A DNA stretch of 64,000 bases from Trichomonas vaginalis G3 (Eukaryota; Parabasalia; Trichomonadida; Trichomonadidae), in NCBI RefSeq assembly GCF_026262505.1, contig NC_067207.1:19374082-19438081 (forward strand), written 5' to 3'. Every line of letters starts with the position of its first letter. Position 1 is the stretch's first letter. Below are positions 54,683 through 64,000 of this stretch, in pieces. The notes under the pieces were generated by a model, which was given only the letters and a program-made list of their open reading frames with translations, searched no databases and was not told the DNA's origin. Made by a program: the position numbers and the translations under genes.

Positions 54683-55633
54683 ATGAGTGAGGAAGAGGCA
54701 AAAATAATTGATCAAGAAGAGCGGCTAGAGAAAGCAATTCTAGCTGGATTGGACGCTATTTTTGCAGATGATGTTGATAAATTTATTGAAATAAATTCAA
54801 ATGTTCAAATTCAAGATATTCACTTTGCTATTTCATACAAAGTTCCAGAATTTTTATCATATGGTCCTCCAATGATATGCGTTGCCGCTTACTTCCATGC
54901 CGAAAAAATCGTAGATTATTTAATTAATGTTGGAGTTAACTTAGATTTCAAAGATTCCAGAGGTATGAATGTAATACACTATGCTGCAGCTGGTGGCAGC
55001 TTATCGATTTGCAAAATGCTTGATAATGAATGTAATATGTTCAAAAGAGAGGATTCAGAAGGAAACGTACCGATGCACATCGCTGCAATGTACAATTCAG
55101 TAGATATTGTTAAGTATTCATACGCACACGGCATCATTTTAGATGCTGTAAATAATAATGGTGTTACGCCGCTAATGTTAGCAGCCAAATGCGGAAGTAT
55201 AGATATATTGAAGCTTCTTAATGACAATGGAATTAACATGCACGATTCAGATTCATCAGGAAATAACGCATTGCATTATGCAGCGATGGGTAATAGCACA
55301 GAGTCACTTATCTACCTTGCAGAAGAATGTGGTGTACTTATTACTCGTACAAATCATAACAGCGAAACTCCTTTAATCATTGCTTGCGCAAGAGGTTGTT
55401 TATCTGCTGTAAAATGCTTAGTTGAGAAACTTGGCGATAAAGTTAAAGTCAGAAACAAACGTAAAGTACCAATTGTCAGCGCTTGCCAAAGTGGAAACCT
55501 TTCTTTGGTGAAATATTTGATAAGTAAAGGAGCTTCACTTAATGATTTCACTTCGCAAGGAGAAACACCAAAAGATGCTACTTCAGATTATTGTCATTAT
55601 GAATTACTCAAATGGATCAAAGCAAATAAGTAA
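54683..55633 (+). CDS. Ankyrin repeat protein (316 aa)
   Basis: ATG 54683 follows the initiator; a TTG reading at 54662 would include it. About six to seven ankyrin repeats cover residues 55-310, with typical phrases: GMNVIHYAAAGGSLSICKML, GNVPMHIAAMYNSVDIVKY, GVTPLMLAAKCGSIDILKLL, GNNALHYAAMGNSTESLIYL, ETPLIIACARGCLSAVKCLV and the final GETPKDATSD. The N-terminal 50 residues are acidic and helical. Ankyrin proteins bind other proteins, and this one carries no enzyme or membrane domain. Such stand-alone ankyrin genes form a very large family in trichomonads. Confidence 0.93.
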   Translation: MSEEEAKIIDQEERLEKAILAGLDAIFADDVDKFIEINSNVQIQDIHFAISYKVPEFLSYGPPMICVAAYFHAEKIVDYLINVGVNLDFKDSRGMNVIHYAAAGGSLSICKMLDNECNMFKREDSEGNVPMHIAAMYNSVDIVKYSYAHGIILDAVNNNGVTPLMLAAKCGSIDILKLLNDNGINMHDSDSSGNNALHYAAMGNSTESLIYLAEECGVLITRTNHNSETPLIIACARGCLSAVKCLVEKLGDKVKVRNKRKVPIVSACQSGNLSLVKYLISKGASLNDFTSQGETPKDATSDYCHYELLKWIKANK

Positions 55634-56633
55634 TTTGTTAATTTTTTTAAAATAAATTTTTGTTTTTATTTGATTTGTATCGAAACTATACTTCATTTTT
55701 CCATTTGCCATTAATACTTTGAACATATTTAAACATGCTAGCAAATTATTTCAATATATAATAAAAAAGAATAAAATAATGTAAGTTTCATAATGCTCAT
55801 TATGCTTATGATGAATGTGCAAGGTATTTAAATTATAGAAATTGATTTTCTATAAAAAATAAAATATTGCTACAAAATCTGGAATGAATTATATATGAAT
55901 AAATAAGATAATGCTGAAGCATATAAAGAATGGTGAATTATTGCGTGACATTAAATCTCAAACATGAAAAAAGATAATTTTCTCATATTAAAAAGTGAAA
56001 TGATAACATTGAAGTGTCACATATCAGGGAATAATCAAGCCAACAATAATTATGCATTTAAATTTAGCGAAAGACGTTGAGATCCGGATTTAGAAAAAAT
56101 GGAAATTATCGGTATGATCAAATGATTTGTCAAAAACCTCGAAACGGAAATTTATATCCTGATATTTCAAACTATATAATGAAAAGAGATGAATTGATAC
56201 GTAAAGCTCAAATTTAGCGGAGAGTTTTCAATTTTTATGAAATGTGATCGCACTTTGAATCTTTTATATTGAAAATAATTTCGCCATTTTTAATTATTAT
56301 ACTTACTATATTAATCATTATTTTCGAAATGAAATAAAGACTTCCGAAAACTCTAAATAAAATACCATAATTTTGCAAATGGTATCAATGAACATGCTAT
56401 CTGGAATCTAGCTGCTAAATATTTCCTTAACTGGGAATAACATAAGAGAGTAACACAAGGATGGGTATTTGTAAACTTTTATTTGACGATAGACTTTTCT
56501 AAAATAAAATCCTCACATGTTTTTTCGATGCGCGTTTTTGTAAATCACTGAAAAAATTGAAAGGGAAAAATACTTCTTGTAAACCAATCAATATTTTCAA
56601 TGAAAAAAGCTAAAAATAACCAATTTGTCATTC
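55634..56633. other. Intergenic sequence, 1.0 kb, nothing recognised
   Basis: AT-rich DNA without supported ORFs or shared repeats. It ends in the initiator TCATTC just before the Myb ATG. Confidence 0.45.
56628..56633 (+). promoter_or_regulatory. Host initiator TCATTC directly before the Myb start
   Basis: TTTGTCATTCATGAGT places the initiator immediately against the ATG at 56634, so the transcript would have a very short leader. Confidence 0.5.
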
Positions 56634-57185
56634 ATGAGTATTGTTAGCTATCGCAACTCAGGCAAACCACATCCAAGAACTAACTTCTCCAAGGATGAAG
56701 ATAATCAACTCTTGGAACTTGTCCAGATGTACGGTGTAGGAAATTGGAATATCATTGCTTCTAAATTAGAAAACTGTAATGTTAGGCAAGTAAGAGAAAG
56801 GTACCTCAAGTACTTATCCCCTAACATCGAGAAAGGCCCATGGACACACGAAGAAGATTTTCTTCTTACACAAAAGTACAACGAGATTGGTCCAAAATGG
56901 AAGCAGATTGCAAGATTTTTCCCAAAACGTACAGATATTTCTGTCAAGAATAGAATGAATAAGTTAATGCGTGGTGTTTTTAAGCCAACATCATACAAAC
57001 ATACACCAAAAGTCCAGTCTTCAGCGCCATCTACCCCAGAACAGACACTTTCATACCAAACTCCTGTTGAAGTTGAGAAAATACCAGAACCATCCAATGG
57101 TATTCCATTAGAAGTGAACAGTGTAGATCTCTTCGAAACTGAGTTAGATGACTTTTCATTTGGCTTTGAAGAATTTGTTTTGTAA
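56634..57185 (+). CDS. Two-repeat (R2R3-type) Myb transcription factor (183 aa)
   Basis: ATG 56634 follows the initiator. Repeat one covers about 18-61 (FSKDEDNQLLELVQMYGVGN, WNIIASKLENCNVRQVRERY), and repeat two about 66-112 (GPWTHEEDFLLTQKYNEIGP, KWKQIARFFPKRTDISVKNRM). Both have the Trp spacing of Myb repeats, the first Trp of repeat one being replaced by Phe. The short C-terminus is Ser/Pro-rich and then acidic. In Trichomonas similar Myb proteins bind gene promoters and control iron- or cell-cycle-linked genes, but this member's target is unknown. It is nuclear by inference. The stop is TAAAA. Confidence 0.92.
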   Translation: MSIVSYRNSGKPHPRTNFSKDEDNQLLELVQMYGVGNWNIIASKLENCNVRQVRERYLKYLSPNIEKGPWTHEEDFLLTQKYNEIGPKWKQIARFFPKRTDISVKNRMNKLMRGVFKPTSYKHTPKVQSSAPSTPEQTLSYQTPVEVEKIPEPSNGIPLEVNSVDLFETELDDFSFGFEEFVL

Positions 57186-57945
57186 AAATATACTATGAGT
57201 TTATTTAAATTATATTTAATATTTTTCGATTTCATTTTTAAAGTGCAAATTGAATATAGACACATTCACATAAATTTAATACATACAAGTTCGACTTTCC
57301 TAATTTATAATTCATTAGCAGATACAAACTAAATGGAAGATTTCAATCTCAGACTAAAATCAGGTGTTTTTATCACACGAAACCTTTATTTACCAGATTA
57401 ACAGAAGTAAAGAGCATCTAATATTAGTTCTATTACTGAAAATAATTGTCCTGATGAAAATTCATAAAGTATGAATACTCATCGCCCATTAATTATTACA
57501 ACGTAATGTTTGCAAGACAAATAGACGATGGTCATGTTTGATTAACCTATATTCAGAAAATTTATATGAAAAAAGAGTTAACTAAATGGTTAACAAATTT
57601 GTACGATCCATTGAATGCATAGTGTGTATACAGAGCGATACTAACAAATTCTCTTGCCTTATTTTACATTGATGGATTACCGAGGAAAAAGATTTAGACA
57701 ATCAAAGGACAGAGCTTGTACCTCTTTCCAGTTTTGATTATTTGAAATTTAGTTTATTTTTTTCCAATGCCGCCATTTTCCAATTTCCATAAATTGCTCT
57801 TTTCAAAGCATTTTGAATAATAAACGGACATTTGTCAGAAAAAGAAAGTCTAGAAGGAATGGTTCTTATTCAAGTTAAAAAAAATCATTTTTATCCATTT
57901 CATATCCGCCATGATATAAAATTTTGAAAGGAAAATATTGGCTTG
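57186..57945. other. Intergenic sequence, nothing recognised
   Basis: 760 bp between the Myb and ATPase genes. A TTTCATATCC stretch about 45 nt before the ATPase ATG might serve as initiator. Confidence 0.4.
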
Positions 57946-60900
57946 ATGACATCTGTTGCTTTTTCCCATCATATTGATGGATATTCCGGGAAAAGCGACG
58001 ATGTTCCTAACAATCCATGCTGTAGACCTTCATCTTTCGCAGATAAGATTCCAAGCGGGCTGAAAAATTGCTTCACAAGGTTTTCATTTTGGCTATATAT
58101 CATGATAGCAATAATAAATGTATATATTCCATCTAAAGTTAGGATGTGGGTCATAATATTTCCAGTTATTCTTACTATTTTAACATCTTTCATGAATGAT
58201 TATATTCGTTATTCTCGAACAAGGTTCTGGATATCAAAAATTAACAATAGAACTACTTTAGTCCTTCGAAATATGCAATGGATAAAAACAAAATGGTCAG
58301 ATCTTCATACTGGCGATATAATAAAATTAATGAATGGCGACTATGTTCCAGCAGACATAATCCTTTTCAATACAGACAATGGGCAACAAACATCCATCGA
58401 AACTCACATAATTGATGGATCATCTCAATGGCAGCCAAAATCTCCTGTTGAATTCATCAATTTACCCTTTGAAGAATCGCTTGGCAATCAATCATTCACA
58501 ATTACAGATATAACTCGATCACCAGTTACAGATCCAGAAGTTTCCAAAACATCACTGACAACCAAATATTTTTTTGCAGCAAACCTCCATTTTAATAACA
58601 AAACCTTCGACATATCAACAAAAAACTTGATAGAAAGATATTCAATCATACATCAACAGAATTTTGCCATTGGCGGAGTTATTTTTTCCGGAGAAGACTG
58701 CAACACAGTAAGAAACAACCTTCCATCATTTAGAATCACATCGATGGAAAGGATTCTGCGTAGATTTAATATATATGAAGGTGTCATAATGCTTTTATTG
58801 TCAATTTTCGGGACTTTATATACTTATTCATATTTTTTTGTCGGAGATGCAACAGAAATCAGGAAATTCTTAATAATTACATTTGTTAATTATATTTCCA
58901 CACTAACACCACTTATTCCATTGGAATTATTTTCATTACTCGATTTATTAATGCTATTTAACGGAAATATCTTCCAAAGAAATATAGAAAAGATGTTTGT
59001 AAATAGTATAGATAAGTTTTCAGAGATAATAAGCTGCAATTCCTTACTCATTTCAAGATCAATGTTACTTGAGCGAAGACCAATACTCAAGAGAATATTT
59101 TTGAACAACCAACTATTTGGTGATGATATATCCTCGCGTCAGCTGTCTCATTTTATTGAATCAGAGACTTTTACAGAAGAAAATTTAAATCGACATTTTG
59201 CAGATCCTGCATTAACTGTAAATGAAGAAACAAATCTTTTCTTCGAACATATATCACTATGCCACTCAGCTTCCATCATAATCGAGAAATCAAAAATAAA
59301 TTATATTTCTCGCTTTCACGATGACGAAGAACTCCTTAAATTAGCAGCCAGGAGTGGTGTTATGCTTGTTAAAAGGACACCAGAAGATAGTTCATTGCTA
59401 CAAAACGATAAAATCAAGCATTACAAAACAATGAAATTAATTCATTCATGTTCTAAGCATCCAAGGATCACCATTATTGTTGATGATGGACATGAAGATG
59501 ATTATCTCGTTCTTACTCGAGGAATTTACAAAGTTATGAATTTTGTCGTTGAAGATCTTCAATATTACGACAAATATTATGACCAATTTCATACTGAAGG
59601 ATTCCATGTCGAAGTATGCGCCTATAAACGACTGAAAAAGAAGAAATACGATGAATTCTGCAACAAAATTATTGAATTAGGTGTTGCAGACACAGAATTT
59701 CAATTTCCTATTGTTGAAGATTATATAGAAAAGAACATGACATTCCTTGCATTATTAGGCTTTGAAGATAGAAGTCGAAAAGGCAGTTTATTGTTCTTAA
59801 GTCATGCAAAACAACATTTTGATCAAATCTGTTTTGCAACAACATCGAAAGGGATGTCATTAATAATCACAATCATTTCTCTAGGATTAATAGATGGTAA
59901 TAATCCATCAATTGGCCAGATAAAAGGAAGTTCACAAGATGATGTTGATATTTCTTTGACTTATCTCTTCGAACGACAAGAATATGATTGTATTATTATT
60001 ACAGGACATTCTCTTGAATATATTGTAACTTCGGAATACGCTGATCATGCTGCAGAACTATTTAAGAAAACTCCTGTTTTAATTATGCAAAGATCAAATT
60101 ATTTACAAACAGCAGCTTTCTGTGAATACCAGCAAAAGATTCTTAAACAAAGAGTTCTCGCTGTCGGCCATTCTGTTTATGACTCTTGTTATATGAATGT
60201 TGCCAATTTATCAGTTGCTATTCCTGCAAATGAGATCAAACCAAACAATATAAGTTCAGATATAATTGTTACGAATTTCGAACAGTTTTCTTCATTGATT
60301 TTTGTAGGAAGTTCATGGCTGAGTGAAAGAATTGATTCATTGTTAAAGTTTTATGAATCAAAGAACATTTTATTAGCAATGATGCAATTTTGCTTTAGTA
60401 TCAAAGCGAATATTAATTATAGCTATGCATTTAGTTGCAGTTTATATCCTGTAATGCTTTTATTTACTGTTTTGAGTTTATTCCCTCATTGCATTACCAA
60501 GAATTCGAAGTCTTCAGAAGAAATAATGCTTGATGTTACAAAACCTTCTCAAATTTACACCAAGAAAACAAAGTTCTTTTTTGTTTTCATGTTTTTCACT
60601 GCCTTGGCATTTTTGCTTATTGAAACAATCTTTTTCGTAATAAGAAGATGCTCAGATCCATTCACAGCTGTAGAATCTCCTTTCTTAATTATTGCTAATT
60701 CATTTGCTTTTTACACAGCATTTCTAATATCTGATTTCGAAAAATTTAATGTAGTTAATGTTCCTGGAGTTATAGGAAGCTTAATTTTCTTCTTTGTATT
60801 CATGTTGATTTATACAAATAATCCAAATGTACCTAACGTATTTGATTCCATGTTTCAGACGCGTGAAGAAGTATTTCTTGTCATCTTTTGGTTTTTTGTT

Positions 60901-61014
60901 CCATTAGTTTTTGGGTATGTAACAAAATACTTTTCCAAACCACGCATTTCCGAAAGGAGTCACAACAATCGAGGATTTGTTATGCCTCAAGCTAGAAATC
61001 AGCGCTTTTTATAA
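57946..61014 (+). CDS. P4-type ATPase-like protein without catalytic residues (1,022 aa)
   Basis: The overall plan is that of P4-ATPases (flippases): two N-terminal membrane spans, an actuator region (LHTGDIIKLMNGDYVPADII, about 120-140), a second pair of spans, a large cytosolic region and a C-terminal set of about six spans (about 815-995). At the position of the DKTGT phosphorylation site the protein reads ISCNSLLIS (about 360-368), so the phosphorylated Asp is absent. The actuator TGE-like loop reads IIDGSSQW, and the hinge TGDGxND reads VGHSVYDS (about 739). It is thus probably a pseudo-ATPase kept intact by selection, perhaps a regulatory or structural subunit. ATG 57946 is preceded by an in-frame TTG. 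Confidence 0.75.
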   Translation: MTSVAFSHHIDGYSGKSDDVPNNPCCRPSSFADKIPSGLKNCFTRFSFWLYIMIAIINVYIPSKVRMWVIIFPVILTILTSFMNDYIRYSRTRFWISKINNRTTLVLRNMQWIKTKWSDLHTGDIIKLMNGDYVPADIILFNTDNGQQTSIETHIIDGSSQWQPKSPVEFINLPFEESLGNQSFTITDITRSPVTDPEVSKTSLTTKYFFAANLHFNNKTFDISTKNLIERYSIIHQQNFAIGGVIFSGEDCNTVRNNLPSFRITSMERILRRFNIYEGVIMLLLSIFGTLYTYSYFFVGDATEIRKFLIITFVNYISTLTPLIPLELFSLLDLLMLFNGNIFQRNIEKMFVNSIDKFSEIISCNSLLISRSMLLERRPILKRIFLNNQLFGDDISSRQLSHFIESETFTEENLNRHFADPALTVNEETNLFFEHISLCHSASIIIEKSKINYISRFHDDEELLKLAARSGVMLVKRTPEDSSLLQNDKIKHYKTMKLIHSCSKHPRITIIVDDGHEDDYLVLTRGIYKVMNFVVEDLQYYDKYYDQFHTEGFHVEVCAYKRLKKKKYDEFCNKIIELGVADTEFQFPIVEDYIEKNMTFLALLGFEDRSRKGSLLFLSHAKQHFDQICFATTSKGMSLIITIISLGLIDGNNPSIGQIKGSSQDDVDISLTYLFERQEYDCIIITGHSLEYIVTSEYADHAAELFKKTPVLIMQRSNYLQTAAFCEYQQKILKQRVLAVGHSVYDSCYMNVANLSVAIPANEIKPNNISSDIIVTNFEQFSSLIFVGSSWLSERIDSLLKFYESKNILLAMMQFCFSIKANINYSYAFSCSLYPVMLLFTVLSLFPHCITKNSKSSEEIMLDVTKPSQIYTKKTKFFFVFMFFTALAFLLIETIFFVIRRCSDPFTAVESPFLIIANSFAFYTAFLISDFEKFNVVNVPGVIGSLIFFFVFMLIYTNNPNVPNVFDSMFQTREEVFLVIFWFFVPLVFGYVTKYFSKPRISERSHNNRGFVMPQARNQRFL

Positions 61015-61372
61015 CAGATTTTTTGTTATTATATATTTGTTTTTGTTTGTTATTATGTAAATATATTATTTATTAGTATGTGATCAAATTATTCACTAAG
61101 AATTGCGATACAGCAAACAATATATCATAGATTTTTGTTATCTTCAAAATCCAAAATTGTGGATTAGGCTATTAAAATTACTCAAGAAGTTGCTTAAAAA
61201 TATGAACTCAAAGTCGTTATCTTATTCATATATTTTTTGGAGAATTTGCCAAAATAACAGATTTCATAAAAATTTGTTAGTTTTTCGGCTAATCATAGAT
61301 AGGTGATATGAGTTTCAGGGAACAATTCCTTTACATGAGGAGATAACGTGCAAAATTTTTCGAGGCTCTGAA
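61015..61372. other. Intergenic sequence, nothing recognised
   Basis: 358 bp between two plus-strand genes. No TCAYTW initiator is obvious directly before the ATG at 61373. Confidence 0.4.
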
Positions 61373-63601
61373 ATGTCCGAAAAAACTCAATCAGCAGTGC
61401 CGCTGATTGAAATCAAGAAGGGCCGTCCGGAAACATTGATGTCAGAGAGTTCTCGAAGGACTAATGCATCAATCTCACGCGTCAGAGTCTCAAAAATGGA
61501 TAATAAAAAAGCATCTTCTTTGCTGATGGAAGGCAAATCGCTAAACACAGTAGGATTTAAGAAGGGCGGCATTCAAACACAAGCAGATTTAACTCATTTC
61601 AGAAACATCGTTGTTTCAAAAGTTTTTCCAGAAAAAGCAATGAATCTTCTAAAGAACTTAGAAGAGTCGATTTCGCAAATACCAATCAATTCATACGGCC
61701 AAGCTTCTCCAGAAGAAAAATTTGAAATCTTAAATCAGCTTTGTGATGCATATAACTTTGCTTGGAATGAAGGATGCATACAGTTAAAGGAAATTAGTGA
61801 CGAGCATGGCAAGCTATTTGCAAAAATCAAATTATTTTATATGTCGTTATTAGAGAAGTATCCGAAGCTTAGCGAATCATATAATGACGAGATACACAAA
61901 CTACGAGATATGATCTCTTTGAAAGACGAAAATATCAAAGTCATCGAAAAAGAATTAAAAAATCATTATAATCGAGCTGAATCAGCTAAAAAGTTTATCA
62001 CAGATGTTCAAAATGAAGCAACAACACAGAGAACCAAGAAGAGACAGTACAGAGAACAAGCAAATGAACGGTCAGTACAAATTGAACAACTCAAGAGCTT
62101 AGAAACCGAACTTAGACTACAGATCACCATACTAAAAGAAGAAAACGACCGTTTAAAGGTACAAAAAACCGTTCCAAACATAAAAGATACTTCGAATTAC
62201 GTTGATATTGGCACGGATCCAATAGAAATACCTCCGCCAAAGATCAGAGAGTCACAGTCATCAATTTTTACAAGGTCCGGTGGCAATTTCATCTCCAGAT
62301 CTTCATCAAAAAGAAAAATAACAAGAGTTGACAGTGTTGACCGCATTATGTCATTAGAAGAAATTGATTCTCATGATGACAGGAACGCGCCGTTGAGACA
62401 TACAATATTCAGTTTCATTGATTATGTAAAAGAACAAGAATTTGTAGAAAGATCGTATGATGAAGGCGAATTCAAGAAGTATTATTGGGTTTTCCCTAAA
62501 ATATGCTCTATTTTCATTAACGGAATCTCATTTGAAGACCCACAAAAACCATTTACAAAATTTGACCAAGTTTTAACGGCTTATCTATCGAATATGTACA
62601 AGACACAATTTCTAATTGATAGAATGACCAAAACCATGATAAGAACAGCCCATTTCATGGAAGAATCGAATTATTTATTTGTTGTTTTCAACAAATTCAT
62701 TACTTATCAATATGATTTCCCATTATTCAGATTCTTTAGTGCTATTATCGAATATTCCATCATATATTCTCAGCCAGATATTGCAGATTTAGTTTCTAAT
62801 GAGCAAATCACTCCGGAAGGATCCGTAATCACCATAACTACGGATGATGCAGTCAGCGTTCATCATGCTTTGTTCCCATTCTGGCAGCCATGTCAAGAAT
62901 TCTTCACAGAAACGAAAACAATTGATTATTGGAAGTTTTTGGATATTTTGATCGAAGAATACATAAAAGTAAGGTTACATGTATTAGCATTTATCAAGCA
63001 TGGCCTTCTTTTATCAGGTTGTCAAGATTTTAAGCATATTACGTACCAAAACTTCCAAAATTTCGTTTCTATTACATTTCCAGAAGAATGCAATGGAAAT
63101 CCGAAGGCAGAATGGAAGGAATTACTCATTAGATACAAAGCTCTTGAAAATCAGGATTCTGAAACGATAGATAGCGAATGTATCATCAGTTACAGCGTTT
63201 CTAAGGATACAATGATCATTTCCATGATGAGAACGAACACACATCGCAATTTCTCAGCGATTTATTACGATTGGAACATTTCCATGCTGAAAGTTCTCAA
63301 TTTCATCGTAAAACGGTTAACAGTTTATGTTCCTGCTCTTAAGAAACTCCTTCCTCAGCATGTAGAAATGCTAAATACTGCAGGAGCTGACATAAGATCG
63401 GCTTTGTTTATGGGAGACCTTTCTAGTGCTGTTGCGTATTACAGAAAAATGCTGCATGATGTTGATTCCATATTTGTTTATGATTTTACGAATCTTAATG
63501 TGACAAATAACTCATCTGATAAAGATATTGATGATTTGATCCAACATCTCAAGTTACATGAAGTTGTTGTTGGAATTATTAATAATGAAACACAATCTTG
63601 A
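61373..63601 (+). CDS. Coiled-coil protein, possibly axonemal/cytoskeletal (742 aa)
   Basis: The N-terminal 70 residues are basic and Ser-rich. Residues about 75-175 are helical, with LCDAYNFAWNEGCIQLKEIS and KLFAKIKLFYMSLLEKYPKL, a pattern loosely like axonemal dynein light-chain-type domains. A long coiled coil follows (about 175-260, with ERSVQIEQLKSLETELRLQI). A Ser/Arg linker leads to an alpha-helical C-terminal half (about 330-740) with no recognised family. The whole layout is typical of trichomonad cytoskeletal proteins. The dynein-like reading is tentative. The stop is TGA rather than TAA. Confidence 0.6.
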   Translation: MSEKTQSAVPLIEIKKGRPETLMSESSRRTNASISRVRVSKMDNKKASSLLMEGKSLNTVGFKKGGIQTQADLTHFRNIVVSKVFPEKAMNLLKNLEESISQIPINSYGQASPEEKFEILNQLCDAYNFAWNEGCIQLKEISDEHGKLFAKIKLFYMSLLEKYPKLSESYNDEIHKLRDMISLKDENIKVIEKELKNHYNRAESAKKFITDVQNEATTQRTKKRQYREQANERSVQIEQLKSLETELRLQITILKEENDRLKVQKTVPNIKDTSNYVDIGTDPIEIPPPKIRESQSSIFTRSGGNFISRSSSKRKITRVDSVDRIMSLEEIDSHDDRNAPLRHTIFSFIDYVKEQEFVERSYDEGEFKKYYWVFPKICSIFINGISFEDPQKPFTKFDQVLTAYLSNMYKTQFLIDRMTKTMIRTAHFMEESNYLFVVFNKFITYQYDFPLFRFFSAIIEYSIIYSQPDIADLVSNEQITPEGSVITITTDDAVSVHHALFPFWQPCQEFFTETKTIDYWKFLDILIEEYIKVRLHVLAFIKHGLLLSGCQDFKHITYQNFQNFVSITFPEECNGNPKAEWKELLIRYKALENQDSETIDSECIISYSVSKDTMIISMMRTNTHRNFSAIYYDWNISMLKVLNFIVKRLTVYVPALKKLLPQHVEMLNTAGADIRSALFMGDLSSAVAYYRKMLHDVDSIFVYDFTNLNVTNNSSDKDIDDLIQHLKLHEVVVGIINNETQS

Positions 63602-64000
63602 TCTTTATTTATATATTTTTTATTCGGAATAAAGTTTGTTTGTTTGTTTTTAATGATCTTTATCATTACCACAGGGAAACTTATTTATGTCTAAAATTGT
63701 ATGGCTCAAAACGAACCTTACATTCAAAATAAACTATGAGGAATAAAAAATTTTTATAAAGTACTATACAAATGTGATGAACATATATTTGTGGTTAATT
63801 TTTGATCATAAATTTATCCATGTCAAATTAAAAAAATTGAGAGTTTCTGCCTTCACAATTCAGAACTTCAGATAATTTTCTTTTATTATCTTTATATTAA
63901 AATAAGTAATATTTTTTGAAGATTTTAATAGATTGAAATTAAAAAAACGTGACAATTCAATGTTTCTGTTTTTAACTTTTTTCGCACTAAGTGGTACGAA
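63602..64000. other. 3' flank to the end of the window, nothing recognised
   Basis: AT-rich DNA without a supported gene. The final bases may belong to another gene's promoter beyond the window. Confidence 0.4.

Overview
The window looks like a trichomonad (Parabasalia: Trichomonas/Tritrichomonas) chromosome. The evidence is AT-rich DNA, long intronless genes, several genes with a TCA(C/T)T-type initiator 3-20 nt before the ATG, frequent TAAA at stop codons, and typical trichomonad families (BspA-like leucine-rich repeat, BEACH, two-repeat Myb, divergent Rab, ankyrin). This identification is inference from the sequence alone.

Region 1 (1 to about 23,200) is the right-hand part of a large integrated virus-like element of the Maverick/Polinton or Polinton-like-virus class; its left end lies outside the window. 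It carries an rve integrase, a packaging ATPase, an SF3 helicase, a probable double jelly-roll major capsid protein, a probable minor capsid protein, PX-like amphipathic small proteins, a phage-type tail-fibre protein, an HNH endonuclease, a Dam-like methyltransferase, and two KilA-N-type proteins. No protein-primed DNA polymerase B and no adenain-like protease is visible. At least eight of its genes are broken by single frameshifts. The neighbouring host gene of 8.6 kb is open throughout, so this looks like decay of the element rather than poor sequence. Gaps in the element hold a 25-bp repeat family, a GGTGAAGAGGTGA palindromic repeat, a 213-bp tandem repeat and two unrelated 22-bp arrays placed in front of two related small genes.

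Region 2 (23,200-28,000) has a 772-bp transposon with 9-bp target duplications abutting the virus-like element, then a P-loop ATPase and a FOP-like centrosomal protein. Region 3 (28,500-45,500) holds a 2,852-aa BEACH-family protein, a secreted tandem-repeat protein, riboflavin kinase, a BspA-like remnant and a Sir2 deacetylase. Two insertions of one transposon family (TIR AAGGGTTTCG) sit just upstream of the BEACH and Rab genes. Region 4 (45,500-53,000) is a nested transposon landscape. A coiled-coil gene is flanked by two inverted copies of one element (8-bp target duplications), and the right copy has itself received a 133-bp MITE, a ~1.75-kb insertion and a 1,116-bp hAT-type element. Region 5 (53,800-63,600) is a run of plus-strand host genes: a small protein, an ankyrin protein, a Myb factor, a catalytically degenerate P-type ATPase and a coiled-coil protein.

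Host genes are monocistronic with their own initiators. The virus-like element uses a different start-proximal motif (TTTTTA, about 8-12 nt of spacer, then AAATG), often shared between divergent genes, suggesting its own transcription programme.
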